Positions 36,126 to 44,769 of a stretch of 64,000 bases of DNA are shown one piece after another. Position 1 is the stretch's first letter. Each line of letters begins with the position of its first letter. The stretch spans positions 1-64,000 of the forward strand of contig CANRLN010000005.1 of assembly GCA_947631445.1 (NCBI GenBank), read 5' to 3'. The notes beneath the pieces are model-generated. The model was not told the origin of the DNA and ran no database searches. It saw only the letters and a program-made list of their open reading frames with translations. A program made the position numbers and the translations under genes. This DNA is from an uncultured Clostridia bacterium (lineage in GTDB: Bacteria > Bacillota > Clostridia > Oscillospirales > Ruminococcaceae).

Positions 36126-36166
36126 GAAAAAAACTAAACCGCCACGGCATCAGCCATAACGGTTTA
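36126..36166 (-). terminator. Terminator of the small lipoprotein gene
   Basis: TAAACCG / CGGTTTA outer stem with an inner GGC-ATCA-GCC stem. On the minus strand it is followed by AGTTTTTTT. It lies directly after the lipoprotein stop. Confidence 0.8.
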
Positions 36167-36176
36167 TAATTTTCTC

Positions 36177-36413
36177 TTATCTTACTATATCCGAAACAAC
36201 GTCCTCAACGGTAGAAACAGCATCGTTTACAATATCTCCTGCACCGTCCACAGCGTCATTAACAGCATCTCCAACCCTATTTCCATTGTTGTCATTTCTA
36301 ACAATAGAAGATGTGTTGTTATGATTGTTACGGTCGTCATCATCACGGCTGGAGCAGGACGCAAAAGCCGCACAAATTGACAAGGCAGCAACCAAAGCTA
36401 AATACTTTTTCAA
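36177..36413 (-). CDS. Small secreted lipoprotein of unknown function
   Basis: 78 aa from a TTG start (AAAGGG is 8 bases upstream; a GTG nine bases earlier overlaps that site). The signal peptide MKKYLALVAALSICAAFAS ends in a lipobox with Cys20, followed by an Asp/Asn-rich stretch. A short amphipathic region with the imperfect repeat DAVNDAVDGAGDIVNDAV closes the protein. It should be anchored on the outer face of the membrane. No function recognised. Confidence 0.75.
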   Translation of the reverse strand: MKKYLALVAALSICAAFASCSSRDDDDRNNHNNTSSIVRNDNNGNRVGDAVNDAVDGAGDIVNDAVSTVEDVVSDIVR

Positions 36414-36520
36414 AAAAATCACCCTTTCAAAATTTCAAAGCGTCAAATCCGCTTTTATGGAAATTATTATATCCATTAAAATTGTGATTATTCAAAAAAA
36501 TAATTTTTTTAAAATTTTAA

Positions 36521-36557
36521 ACACCCGCTTAGGATATATAAGCGGGTGTGTCTTTTT
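36521..36557. terminator. Bidirectional terminator hairpin
   Basis: ACACCCGCTT (36521-36530) and AAGCGGGTGT (36540-36549), perfect arms, with TCTTTTT after it on the plus strand and T-rich sequence on the minus strand. It separates the lipoprotein gene from the membrane protein gene ending at 36660. Confidence 0.75.
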
Positions 36558-36562
36558 GGGTT

Positions 36563-36613
36563 AAGGGGCAACGCTCACTCCCTTTTTTTGAGAGGATAAA
36601 AGGCGTTGCCTTT
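36563..36613. repeat. Long-loop inverted repeat
   Basis: AAGGGGCAACGC (36563-36574) and GGCGTTGCCTTT (36602-36613) form an 11-base-pair stem with a loop of nearly 30 bases containing its own CCTTTTTTTGAGAGG turn. Function unknown. Confidence 0.5.
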
Positions 36614-36659
36614 CAATTCTGTTACCATGTACAATGCCCTTTGAAAACCCTTTTTTAAA

Positions 36660-37508
36660 TTAAGAATAAATTCCTATAAATTCAAAATATTGTTTTGCGG
36701 GCATTTCTTCAATGGTGGTAACATTAAGCTTGTCGGTATCGCTAAGGCGGAATTGAAGCTGATTGTTATCCGTCCAGCCTACTTCTGGAACAACGCCCCT
36801 TGTGCCTTTGGTAGAAACCGTTTTGCGAATACCTTTTTGCTTTAAGGTGAAAAATTTAAGGGTTTTATCCTCATTGCAGGGAACAACATAGATTTTAACC
36901 GCACCGGCAATCGAGTTGTCCTGACAGTCCACAATATAAAACTGAAGTTTTCCATCGGGGGAAACAGTGTTTTTGTCGGAAGTAACCTGAGCTATTTTAT
37001 CCATCGAATTTTCATAAAGAGCATAAACACTGCTTTTTTTGTCCATATCGGGAGAAAGCTTTGTTTCGTTGGCATTTCCGGGCATTATAATTGTAAGAAC
37101 AATATATGCAATAATTCCAAGAACATAGATAAGCAGATAAATCGTGCCAAGAATTACTTTAGAGGTTGGATTTGTGTTGCAGGTGAAAAATCCCACAAGA
37201 GCCACAACAAGCGGAACAGCAAACAACAGCCAGTTGTTAATATTAAGTATCAGAAGGCAGAAGACAAGCGGTAGCATTACAACATTTATAATTTTGGTAA
37301 CAAGTCGCTCCTTTGTGTAGATAAGCAACAACATAAATACAAGTCCCGCAACCGAATACATTATAAAAAACGAAGTTTGCATTCCCTCGTTAAAAACAAG
37401 CTGATATTCAAAGGTGGCATAGGTCATTATTGCAACCACCGCAAGATATATCAGATTAAAAACCGATACACAGCGTTTAACCCAGATATCGGAAAAAAAT
37501 TGTTTCAT
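36660..37508 (-). CDS. Membrane protein of unknown function
   Basis: 282 aa. The first 150 residues hold about five hydrophobic segments in close succession. A soluble C-terminal domain of about 125 residues, beta-rich in appearance, follows (LQFYIVDCQDNSIAGAVKIYVVPCNEDK). AAAGGA favours the ATG at 37508 over one nine bases upstream that touches the site. It has its own promoter and leader hairpin. I do not recognise the family; the C-terminal part may face the outside. Confidence 0.75.
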   Translation of the reverse strand: MKQFFSDIWVKRCVSVFNLIYLAVVAIMTYATFEYQLVFNEGMQTSFFIMYSVAGLVFMLLLIYTKERLVTKIINVVMLPLVFCLLILNINNWLLFAVPLVVALVGFFTCNTNPTSKVILGTIYLLIYVLGIIAYIVLTIIMPGNANETKLSPDMDKKSSVYALYENSMDKIAQVTSDKNTVSPDGKLQFYIVDCQDNSIAGAVKIYVVPCNEDKTLKFFTLKQKGIRKTVSTKGTRGVVPEVGWTDNNQLQFRLSDTDKLNVTTIEEMPAKQYFEFIGIYS

Positions 37509-37537
37509 TTTGTTCATTCCTTTCGTATCACATTTAT

Positions 37538-37576
37538 AATATTCAAGGGTATGGATATTTTTTGTCCCTGAATATT
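37538..37576 (-). repeat. Leader hairpin of the membrane protein gene
   Basis: AATATTCAAGGG and CCCTGAATATT arms form a stem with one bulge at the start of the predicted transcript, 30 bases before the gene. Confidence 0.5.
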
Positions 37577-37579
37577 TCT

Positions 37580-37608
37580 ATTATAACATGATTACACCTA
37601 ATAAACAA
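37580..37608 (-). promoter_or_regulatory. Promoter of the membrane protein gene
   Basis: Minus strand TTGTTT (37603-37608), 17-base spacer, TATAAT (37580-37585). Confidence 0.65.
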
Positions 37609-37692
37609 GATTAATTTTGTATTTTTATATAATCTCGATTTAAAATTTGTATGTTTGCACAAAATATATATGATAAATATATGAAAAATTTC

Positions 37693-37722
37693 TATCTTTT
37701 CCCGCTTTAAGCAGATAAGATA
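37693..37722. repeat. Palindromic hairpin element, copy 7 (degenerate)
   Basis: TATCTT / AAGATA outer arms with CCCGC / GC inside, several mismatches, directly after the stop of the CpsB-type gene. Position and pattern fit the family, but the stem is decayed. Confidence 0.35.
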
Positions 37723-37725
37723 AAA

Positions 37726-38463
37726 TTAAAAAACGTCCAGCACCTGTTGGGTTGAACCGTCCGCAAGCAAAATCTCGCCAGCCTGCTCAACAAGTTCCAT
37801 AACGTCCTTGCCAACCTTTTTGGAGATTATCTTTTCAACCTGACCAATAAGAATATCCCCACGGTCAATTCGGTGATAGTCTGTTCCAAGCACCTGCACA
37901 TATCCACTTTTAATAAGATTAAGAGTTTCTTTTCGTGTCTTTCTGACAAACAGCGATTTACAGTTAATCTGCCCAAGCACGTCCATTTCCATAAGTTTCA
38001 TAAGTTCGTCAAGCGAAGTAAAAAAAAGATAGCGTTCAATATGGGCAATCAAAAATTTTATTCCATGTTTTTTCTGCCAAATGTTTATAAGTTCCTGCAC
38101 ATTTCCAAGAAGTTCATCGGTAAGCTGACAATAAGGCATTTCCAACAGAACATAATTAGTCCCCTCAAGGCAAAGAGCCTTAGGATTGCTTATATTAATT
38201 AGCGTTTCGGAAAAAAGCACCTCTCCGCCCAAAAGAATTTTAGGGGCATCGGCTGGCAAACTTTGCTTTAAAAGTTCATATGCCTTGTTGCGGTTTTCAA
38301 TAAAGCTTTCAAAAGACTGCTGAGTGTTGTAAAAATGAGGGGTTGCACAAACTATATCCACTCCATCTTTGGTCATTTCGCTTAAAATCTGCAAGGACTC
38401 GTCAACGTTTCTTGAACCGTCATCTATTCCCGGAAGAATGTGAGAATGAAAATCTATTTTCAT
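37726..38463 (-). CDS. CpsB/CapC (YwqE)-type tyrosine-protein phosphatase
   Basis: 245 aa, PHP-fold metal-dependent phosphatase. The N-terminal metal motif IDFHSHILPGIDDGS is at residues 3-17. ATPHFY, a GGEV segment, AHIERY and the C-terminal GTDYHR supply the other metal ligands. Such enzymes dephosphorylate bacterial tyrosine kinases that control capsule or exopolysaccharide synthesis. No kinase or polysaccharide gene is next to it here. Ribosome binding site AAAGGAG; it follows prs on the same strand after a terminator-like hairpin. Confidence 0.9.
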   Translation of the reverse strand: MKIDFHSHILPGIDDGSRNVDESLQILSEMTKDGVDIVCATPHFYNTQQSFESFIENRNKAYELLKQSLPADAPKILLGGEVLFSETLINISNPKALCLEGTNYVLLEMPYCQLTDELLGNVQELINIWQKKHGIKFLIAHIERYLFFTSLDELMKLMEMDVLGQINCKSLFVRKTRKETLNLIKSGYVQVLGTDYHRIDRGDILIGQVEKIISKKVGKDVMELVEQAGEILLADGSTQQVLDVF

Positions 38464-38488
38464 TTTTTTCTCCTTTCATATATTATAG

Positions 38489-38515
38489 TTCCCTCCGTCC
38501 ATATGACGGAGGGAA
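38489..38515. repeat. Palindromic hairpin, copy 8 (variant core)
   Basis: TTCCCTCCGTC / GACGGAGGGAA, 11 perfect base pairs with loop CATAT, 16 bases after the prs stop. The core differs from the CCCCGCC family, but the TTCCC..GGGAA edges and the position agree. Likely terminator of prs. Confidence 0.6.
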
Positions 38516-38530
38516 AATCAAGAACTTTAA

Positions 38531-39676
38531 TTATTTCTTTTCAAAGCCATACTTTTTGAAAAGGGCTGTAATCTTTTCATGGGGGTCAAGGATTGTGGAA
38601 ACCGACTTGTCATGATTAAGAGCCATAATATAATATGCAAGATACTTGGAAACATCAACATCGTGATACCATTCACGACTGAGAAGTTCGGGGGTTCTGT
38701 ATGTAAGGTTTGTTCCAAACACACCAGTAAGAATACCATCTGCAACCGCTTTATCAAAGCTTTCAAGACCGTTTGTATAGATAGGATAGGTAGCGTAAGC
38801 ATAAACCTTTCTTGCATTTCTTTTGTGAAGTTCCTTTGCAATGTCAAGAACCGATTCACCCGAAGAAATAATATCATCAGCAATAAATACATCTTTGCCG
38901 GAAACATCATTTCCAAGATATTCATGTGCAACAATTGGGTTTCTTCCGTTTACGATAACAGAATAGTCACGGCGTTTGTAGAAAAAGCCGAGGTCAACGC
39001 CGAGAACCGAAGCATAATACATATTACGATTGATAGCACCTTCATCGGGCGAAATAATCATAAATTCGTCCTTGCTGGGGTGAAAGTTTGGAATGTCTTT
39101 AAACATCTTCTTAAGCACCTGATAGGAAGGAATAATATTATCAAATCCCATAAGAGGAATAGCATTCTGAACTCTGGGGTCGTGTGCGTCAAAAGTAAGA
39201 ACGGACGAAACACCCAATGTTTCAAGTTCCTGCAAAGCCACAGCACAATCAAGTGACTCACGATAGTTTCTTCTGTGCTGTCTGCCACCGTAAAGAATAG
39301 GCATAATAACATTAATTCTGTGTGCCTTACCGCTTGCAGCTTGAATAATTCTCTTCAAATCCTGAAAATGGTCGTCGGGTGACATAGCGTTCTGATTACC
39401 AAACATATCATACTTGCAGTTATAGTTGCCAACATCGACAAGAATAAAAAGGTCCAGACCTCTTACGGAAGATTTGATAAGACCCTTGCCATCGCCGGAA
39501 GAAAATCTCGGGCAGGCAACATCAATCAAATAGGAATTATCGTCCGAGCAGTTGAGCATATGTGCAAGATGACGGTCAACCTTTTCGCCCAGTTCCTGAG
39601 TTCCATTCATAGCAATAAAACCAAGAGGTGCAACGCTTGTTTTTTCATCATACATAATATTAACTTGTGAATTCAT
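38531..39676 (-). CDS. prs: Ribose-phosphate pyrophosphokinase
   Basis: 381 aa from the ATG at 39676, which has GGAAAGGA ahead; the frame opens six codons earlier without a site. Makes PRPP from ribose 5-phosphate and ATP. Visible: the catalytic flexible-loop region YYASVLGVDLGFFYKRRDYS and the PRPP-binding loop VFIADDIISSGES. The family is usually about 315 aa; this one is longer at both ends, a form I associate with clostridia. Its leader carries a strong hairpin (39761-39790). Confidence 0.9.
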   Translation of the reverse strand: MNSQVNIMYDEKTSVAPLGFIAMNGTQELGEKVDRHLAHMLNCSDDNSYLIDVACPRFSSGDGKGLIKSSVRGLDLFILVDVGNYNCKYDMFGNQNAMSPDDHFQDLKRIIQAASGKAHRINVIMPILYGGRQHRRNYRESLDCAVALQELETLGVSSVLTFDAHDPRVQNAIPLMGFDNIIPSYQVLKKMFKDIPNFHPSKDEFMIISPDEGAINRNMYYASVLGVDLGFFYKRRDYSVIVNGRNPIVAHEYLGNDVSGKDVFIADDIISSGESVLDIAKELHKRNARKVYAYATYPIYTNGLESFDKAVADGILTGVFGTNLTYRTPELLSREWYHDVDVSKYLAYYIMALNHDKSVSTILDPHEKITALFKKYGFEKK

Positions 39677-39760
39677 AATAACAATCCTTTCCAATTTTTG
39701 TTTTGATTCACTTTTGGTAGATTAGTACCTTAATAATTAAGATAATAAGACATACAGTTT

Positions 39761-39790
39761 GTTTTGTGGCAAAGTCGGTCGCCACAAAAC
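39761..39790 (-). promoter_or_regulatory. Leader hairpin of prs
   Basis: GTTTTGTGGC and GCCACAAAAC form a perfect 10-base-pair stem with a 10-base loop. It lies near the 5' end of the prs mRNA, just after the promoter at 39804-39832. There is no T run, so it is not a simple terminator; it may stabilise the mRNA or be a regulatory fold. Confidence 0.5.
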
Positions 39791-39803
39791 AATATCCTTT
39801 ACT

Positions 39804-39832
39804 ATTATACAACATAATTTTAAATTTTACAA
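39804..39832 (-). promoter_or_regulatory. Promoter of prs
   Basis: Minus strand TTGTAA (39827-39832), 17-base spacer, TATAAT (39804-39809), leaving a leader of about 120 bases. Confidence 0.65.
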
Positions 39833-40304
39833 GCTTTTTTTAAGAATTAAAATAAATTTCAGAATTTTTCACATATTTACTAATTGTATTCGCTCAAAAA
39901 TTCACACCACCCCACCCACACAACTTAAAAAAATTCCAATTCAAACAACCGTTCGGAATTTTTTCATACTATTATAAATATATATCAACAAATTTAAAAG
40001 ACAAGGTTTATTTTAACTTAAGACCAACATATTTACAACACAAAACATTCAACCATATTGTTCACAATTGCTAAAAAAGAATTGATAAACAAGTTTAGTA
40101 ATATAAATCATTTATGATTGTAAAAAAATAATCTGTCATATTTTAGATTTTTTTGTTATGAAAAACAAAAATAAAAAAAATACTTTATTTCGATGATTGT
40201 TGAAAAGATAATATTTTTTTGTGAGAGTTGCACAAATCACACCATTTCATTTTATATATCCATACAAATTTAAACGAAGATTGATAAAAATTTCTCAATA
40301 TCTC
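39833..40304. other. Gene-free divergent region between prs and the sugar importer
   Basis: About 470 AT-rich bases. The one distinct structure is AAAAATTCC (39929-39937) / GGAATTTTT (39955-39963), a terminator-like hairpin with A and T runs on both sides and no gene next to it. I see no convincing open reading frame. Confidence 0.5.
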
Positions 40305-40333
40305 TTGACTATTTGAAAAAAAAGTTATATAAT
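40305..40333 (+). promoter_or_regulatory. Promoter of the sugar ABC importer operon
   Basis: TTGACT (40305-40310), 17-base spacer, TATAAT (40328-40333). Confidence 0.8.
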
Positions 40334-40342
40334 ATGTTTAGT

Positions 40343-40362
40343 GCTTAATAAAACCGTTAAGC
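40343..40362 (+). promoter_or_regulatory. Candidate operator at the importer transcription start
   Basis: GCTTAA (40343-40348) and TTAAGC (40357-40362) form a symmetric repeat with an 8-base spacer, right at the predicted transcription start. The position suits a repressor such as a LacI-family protein; the identity of the regulator is not shown. Confidence 0.35.
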
Positions 40363-40402
40363 CAACATATCAAATAGTTTTCAGACTAGGAGGAATATTT
40401 AA

Positions 40403-41788
40403 ATGATGACAAAAAAACTTCTCGCAACAACTACAGCTCTTACTCTTTTAATGGGTACTATTGCTGCATTCACATCTTGTACTGACAAGAACGGCGGCGA
40501 TGACAGCCAGACAACTTCTACCGCCACAAACGATTCTACTACAACAGGCACTAACGACAACAAGAACAACGGAAAAAAAGTAACTCTTGAAGTTCTTACA
40601 AACAGAACCGACCGTGACCAGGACGGAACTCTTGACAAACTCGTTGAACCTTTTGAACAGGCAAACAACTGCGAAATTAAATGGACCAGTTATTCAGACT
40701 ATTCCAAAGACGTTCCTACAAGAATGAGTACAGACGATTACGGCGATGTTCTCTTTATTCCTGATGAAGTTGACGTTAACGACCTCGGCGATTTCTTGGT
40801 TCCTCTCGGAACTTACGACGAACTTAAAGATAAGTACAATTGGGTATCCAAAAAGATGGATTCTAAAAAGAATGTATATGGTCTTGCTTACGGCGGTAAC
40901 GCTATGGGTATCCTTTATAACAAGAAGGTTTGGGCTGACGCTGGAATCACAGAACTTCCTAAGACTCCTGAAGATTTCCTTGCTGACCTTAAGCTTATCA
41001 AGGAAAAGACAGAAGCTATTCCTTACTATACAGAATATGCTGACTCTTCTTGGACAATCAATCAGTGGTGTAACCTTCTCGTTTCTGCTTCCGGAAACCC
41101 TGGTCTTGAAAACGACCTTCTTACAGAAAAGACAGACCTTTTCACACCCGGAAATGGTTACTATGATGTTATGAAGCTTATGTATGATGTATTCTCTGAC
41201 CCTGACCTCCACGAAGCAGACCCAATGACAACCGAATGGGAATCTTCAAAGACATGGTTCGGTGAAGGCAAAATCGGTACTATCGTTTTAGGTTCATGGG
41301 CTATATCTCAGTTTGAAGAAAAAGCTGGTGACAAAGCAGCTGACGTTGGATATATGCCTGCTCCTTTCACAGCAGCAGACGGCAAGCAGTATGCTCAGAC
41401 AGACGCTGACTTCTGCGTTGGTGTAAGCAAACACTCCAAGGATATTGACCTCAGCAAGAAGTTTGTTGAATGGTTTGTTTCGGAAAGCGGATTTGCATTT
41501 GATGAAGGAATGATTCCTACACCTAAGGGTTCTGAAATTCCTTCAAATCTCGACAACTTTAAAGATTGCGTTCTCTTTGAAAAGGACGTTGCTCCTGATG
41601 ATTTGATTGGTAAGTATGCAGCTATTGACACAGCTTCCGAAGTTGGCATTTGGCTCGGTGACACAGGTAACTTTAAAATTCAGCTCGCTGAAGCAGCTTT
41701 TGGTAACAAGGGCGAAGAAGGTTTCAAGGCAATTATTGACGAGCAGAACAAAAAGTGGGCTGACGCAAGAGATGCTGAACTTGGCTAA
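40403..41788 (+). CDS. Sugar ABC transporter substrate-binding lipoprotein
   Basis: 461 aa, family 1 extracellular solute-binding protein. Signal peptide with lipobox AAFTSC (Cys26), then a Thr/Asn/Asp/Gly-rich spacer of about 45 residues, then the binding domain (LEVLTNRTDRDQDGTLDKLVEPFEQANNCEIKW). The abundance of Trp and acidic residues fits oligosaccharide binding. Ribosome binding site AGGAGG. First gene of an operon with two MalFG-type permeases; no ATPase gene follows. The sugar cannot be named; cello- or galacto-oligosaccharides would fit the nearby enzymes. Confidence 0.93.
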   Translation: MMTKKLLATTTALTLLMGTIAAFTSCTDKNGGDDSQTTSTATNDSTTTGTNDNKNNGKKVTLEVLTNRTDRDQDGTLDKLVEPFEQANNCEIKWTSYSDYSKDVPTRMSTDDYGDVLFIPDEVDVNDLGDFLVPLGTYDELKDKYNWVSKKMDSKKNVYGLAYGGNAMGILYNKKVWADAGITELPKTPEDFLADLKLIKEKTEAIPYYTEYADSSWTINQWCNLLVSASGNPGLENDLLTEKTDLFTPGNGYYDVMKLMYDVFSDPDLHEADPMTTEWESSKTWFGEGKIGTIVLGSWAISQFEEKAGDKAADVGYMPAPFTAADGKQYAQTDADFCVGVSKHSKDIDLSKKFVEWFVSESGFAFDEGMIPTPKGSEIPSNLDNFKDCVLFEKDVAPDDLIGKYAAIDTASEVGIWLGDTGNFKIQLAEAAFGNKGEEGFKAIIDEQNKKWADARDAELG

Positions 41789-41927
41789 TATATAATTTAA
41801 CAATTTATTTACACTTGCAAATTAAATTTAATAAATCTCTAATGTACTAACAAATTAGGGGGGAACTTATAATTCCCTCCTAATTCATGTACTTAATTTA
41901 GAGAATGTGAAAAGAGGAGGTCACTCA

Positions 41928-42881
41928 ATGCAGGAAAAACGCAGTTTTTTCGAGTGGTTGAAAACTTATGATGGTCAAAAGTTTACCACCACTATTTTAT
42001 TCTTATTAATACCATTGGTTCTTCTTGTGTTATTTACTTTTGTTCCAGCTTTCAATATGCTTATTTATAGCTTCCAAAGTCGTGACTTGTTTAAAGTTAA
42101 AGGCTGGCTTGGTTTTGACAACTACATAAGAGTATTCACAGACAAAGAATTCTTGACCACATTTAAAAACAGTTTATATTATCTGGTAGGTTCATTCTTC
42201 CAACAGGGTTTTGCACTTCTTGTTGCTGCAATTCTTTGTGCTGAAATCCGCTTTAAAGGATTTTTCAAGGGAGTTTTGTTCTTCCCATACCTTATGAACG
42301 GCGTTGCTGTATCCATCATCTTCCAGAGATTTTTCCTTAAGGGTAACCCTCCTGTTTCTCCAGAAGGTACTCTTAACTCAATTATCACAGCATTCGGCGG
42401 CGAATCTATAAAATGGCTTTCCGACACCGAAAGACCTTGGCTTGTTAATATCTGCCTTGTATTTGTTTCTATATGGAGATATATTGGTTTCGATATTATC
42501 ATGTATATGGGTGCTATTCAGTCAATCAGCCCTGATATTTATGAGGCTGCCGACCTTGACGGTGCTAACCCATGGCAAAGATTTGTCTATATCATATTCC
42601 CAGGAATCAAGCCTATTATTTCCTTGCAGTTGATTTTGGCTGTTAAAGGTGCTATATCTGTATTTGAAATTCCTTACATTATCACAGGTGGTAACTTTGG
42701 TACTTCCACATTCGTTATCAAGACCATTGAAATGGCGTTCCAAAAGAAAAAATTGGGCGTTGCATCTGCGATGGGTATTGTGCTTCTGATTATCACTATC
42801 ATTGTAACTGTAATTCAGGATTACTTCTTTGCAGATAAGCCGGTCAAAAAGAAGAAAGCTCTTCCAAGGGCATCAAAGTAA
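41928..42881 (+). CDS. Sugar ABC transporter permease, MalF-like
   Basis: 317 aa from the ATG at 41928, chosen because GAGGAGG lies just before it; a GTG seven codons earlier opens the frame. Six hydrophobic segments and the EAA loop (EAADLDGANPWQRFVYIIFPGIKP) that contacts the ATPase. It partners with the permease starting at 42894. Confidence 0.93.
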   Translation: MQEKRSFFEWLKTYDGQKFTTTILFLLIPLVLLVLFTFVPAFNMLIYSFQSRDLFKVKGWLGFDNYIRVFTDKEFLTTFKNSLYYLVGSFFQQGFALLVAAILCAEIRFKGFFKGVLFFPYLMNGVAVSIIFQRFFLKGNPPVSPEGTLNSIITAFGGESIKWLSDTERPWLVNICLVFVSIWRYIGFDIIMYMGAIQSISPDIYEAADLDGANPWQRFVYIIFPGIKPIISLQLILAVKGAISVFEIPYIITGGNFGTSTFVIKTIEMAFQKKKLGVASAMGIVLLIITIIVTVIQDYFFADKPVKKKKALPRASK

Positions 42882-42893
42882 TGGAGGTAAATT

Positions 42894-43775
42894 ATGGCTA
42901 AAAAAGACGATTTTAAAGTTGTTCAAGCCGGTGCAGTAAAATCTAACAGCCCTACTGCTGTTGCACTCAGAGTTGGACAGTATGCGGTGCTTGTAATTGC
43001 CTGTTTGTTGGTTTTCATTCCAATTATGGTTATTCTCCTGGGTTCTTTGAAAACCGATGACTTCTTCTCAAATTCTGGTGTTTTCCAGTTTCCCGACAAG
43101 CTTGAATTCAGCAACTATGCAACAGCATTATCCAAGGGTAATATCTTTACTGGTTTGAAAAATACAGCTATTCTTATTATTGTATCCTGTGCAGGTACTA
43201 TCATCACAGGTACTATGACAGCATTTGTTATGCAGCGTTTCACATCTGTTCTTACAAAGGTTGTTTCAAATCTGTTTATGATTGCTATGCTGCTTCCTAA
43301 CATTTCAATGCAGGTAACAGTATTCGGTATCATCAACAAGATGCACCTTTACAACACAATGTGGGCTCCTATTATTCTTTGGGTTGGTACTGATATTATT
43401 TCTATCCGTATCTTTATCCAGTTCCTCAATCAGATTTCTGTATCTCTTGACGAAAGCGGTATCGTAGACGGAGCTTCTTATCCGAAGATTTATTTTACAA
43501 TTATTCTTCCTAACCTTACACCTGCTATCGCTACAGTACTTATCATTAAGTTTGTAAGTATTTACAACGACTTCTATACTCCTCAGCTCTATATGACCGA
43601 TGACAAACTCGCCGTTGTATCTACAGCTTTGTATAGAATTATGAATGAAACAACCATTCATTGGCCGGTTGTATTTGCAAGTATTATCATTTGTATTTTA
43701 CCTACACTTATAATCTTCCTTTTCTTACAAAGATATATCTATTCGGGACTTGTTTCCGGTGCGGTTAAGGAATAA
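42894..43775 (+). CDS. Sugar ABC transporter permease, MalG-like
   Basis: 293 aa, six hydrophobic segments, EAA-loop region DESGIVDGASYPKIYFTIILPNLTP and a short cytoplasmic tail. Ribosome binding site GGAGG, 12 bases after the MalF-like gene. Last gene of the importer operon, closed by a strong terminator. Energy must come from an ATPase encoded elsewhere (MsmK/MsiK type). Confidence 0.93.
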   Translation: MAKKDDFKVVQAGAVKSNSPTAVALRVGQYAVLVIACLLVFIPIMVILLGSLKTDDFFSNSGVFQFPDKLEFSNYATALSKGNIFTGLKNTAILIIVSCAGTIITGTMTAFVMQRFTSVLTKVVSNLFMIAMLLPNISMQVTVFGIINKMHLYNTMWAPIILWVGTDIISIRIFIQFLNQISVSLDESGIVDGASYPKIYFTIILPNLTPAIATVLIIKFVSIYNDFYTPQLYMTDDKLAVVSTALYRIMNETTIHWPVVFASIIICILPTLIIFLFLQRYIYSGLVSGAVKE

Positions 43776-43780
43776 AAATT

Positions 43781-43818
43781 ATATCCTCAGAAAGTATTCT
43801 TTCTGAGGATATTTTTTA
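43781..43818 (+). terminator. Terminator of the sugar importer operon
   Basis: ATATCCTCAGAAAG / CTTTCTGAGGATAT, 14 perfect base pairs with loop TATT, followed by TTTTT. Confidence 0.93.
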
Positions 43819-43828
43819 TATTGATGCT

Positions 43829-43880
43829 ATAAAAAACACATTTTTTATTTAAGTATTTCCCCGCCGTAGGTGGGGAAATA
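43829..43880. repeat. Bipartite palindromic element, copy 9
   Basis: An AT hairpin ATAAAAAA-CACA-TTTTTTAT (43829-43848) is followed by a GC hairpin TATTTCCCCGCC-GTA-GGTGGGGAAATA (43854-43880). It lies between convergent genes, after the importer terminator, so the importer does not need it to stop transcription. Confidence 0.85.
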
Positions 43881-43944
43881 TCAGAACTTTTTTGTAATTT
43901 TAACTGAATTTGCTTCTTAAGCAAAAGAATTTTGAAAATTGATT

Positions 43945-44745
43945 TTATACTTCTTGACCTATTTTTTCTTCCTGCCGTTTTTCAACATAATCATTATATT
44001 CATTTGGATTAATCTTCTGTGAAAATATCTTTCTTATATAATCGTCCATATCCTTATCTGACAATTGTTCACCGTCCCTGATTATTTTGGTTATCTCGGT
44101 TCTTTGAAAACAAAAGCCATCAAATCTAATTTCAAAATAAATCTCAACAGGAACGCCACCCCGTTGCTTTTCGTTACCACCGCATACAACTATATATTTA
44201 TTTCTGCTCTCCTGTTCCTTTAAAATCCATTTGGGTTTGGCTGAAAAATATTTTGAAAAAAATACATCAGCTGAATACTTAAGATTGTCAGAAGAATAAT
44301 GCTGAAGATTTTCAATTTCAGAAGAATATATATAGTTTTGACAATACCCTGCAAAATTCTCTTTGTTTATCAAAGCAATATTGCTAAGACTTGTAAAAAC
44401 CAAAGCACCAACCGAAAATATTAAAAACATAACCGACTTGGTCTGCCGTTCATGCAGAATCAACTGCCTTTGAAACATATAAAGCAAAGGAAAAGCCAAC
44501 GCAAGACCTTTCATTCCGCTTCTGGCAAGTCCCTTTTCTTTCAGTATATTATAATCCTTAACACAGATTGCTGGGCATAGAACAAGCACCGCTACCCATA
44601 CGGCAATTGCAATATATTTGTTTGTTGCCATTCCCTCGCAAAGTAAACCAACAAGTGGCAAAAAAACTACATACCATAATGACGGATTTTTTACCCTATC
44701 TTTATTGCTGTAATCCTCCTCAAAAACATAAATATTATTATCCAT
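43945..44745 (-). CDS. Membrane protein of unknown function
   Basis: 266 aa. Four hydrophobic segments in the first 130 residues (one near ERQTKSVMFLIFSVGALVF). A soluble C-terminal half follows with charged stretches (FEIRFDGFCFQRTEITKIIRDGEQLSDKDMDDYIRKIF is split across this region). Ribosome binding site AAGGAG. It follows pcrA on the same strand with a palindromic element between. I do not recognise the family. Confidence 0.75.
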   Translation of the reverse strand: MDNNIYVFEEDYSNKDRVKNPSLWYVVFLPLVGLLCEGMATNKYIAIAVWVAVLVLCPAICVKDYNILKEKGLARSGMKGLALAFPLLYMFQRQLILHERQTKSVMFLIFSVGALVFTSLSNIALINKENFAGYCQNYIYSSEIENLQHYSSDNLKYSADVFFSKYFSAKPKWILKEQESRNKYIVVCGGNEKQRGGVPVEIYFEIRFDGFCFQRTEITKIIRDGEQLSDKDMDDYIRKIFSQKINPNEYNDYVEKRQEEKIGQEV

Positions 44746-44769
44746 AATATCTCCTTTTCCATGTTTTAT

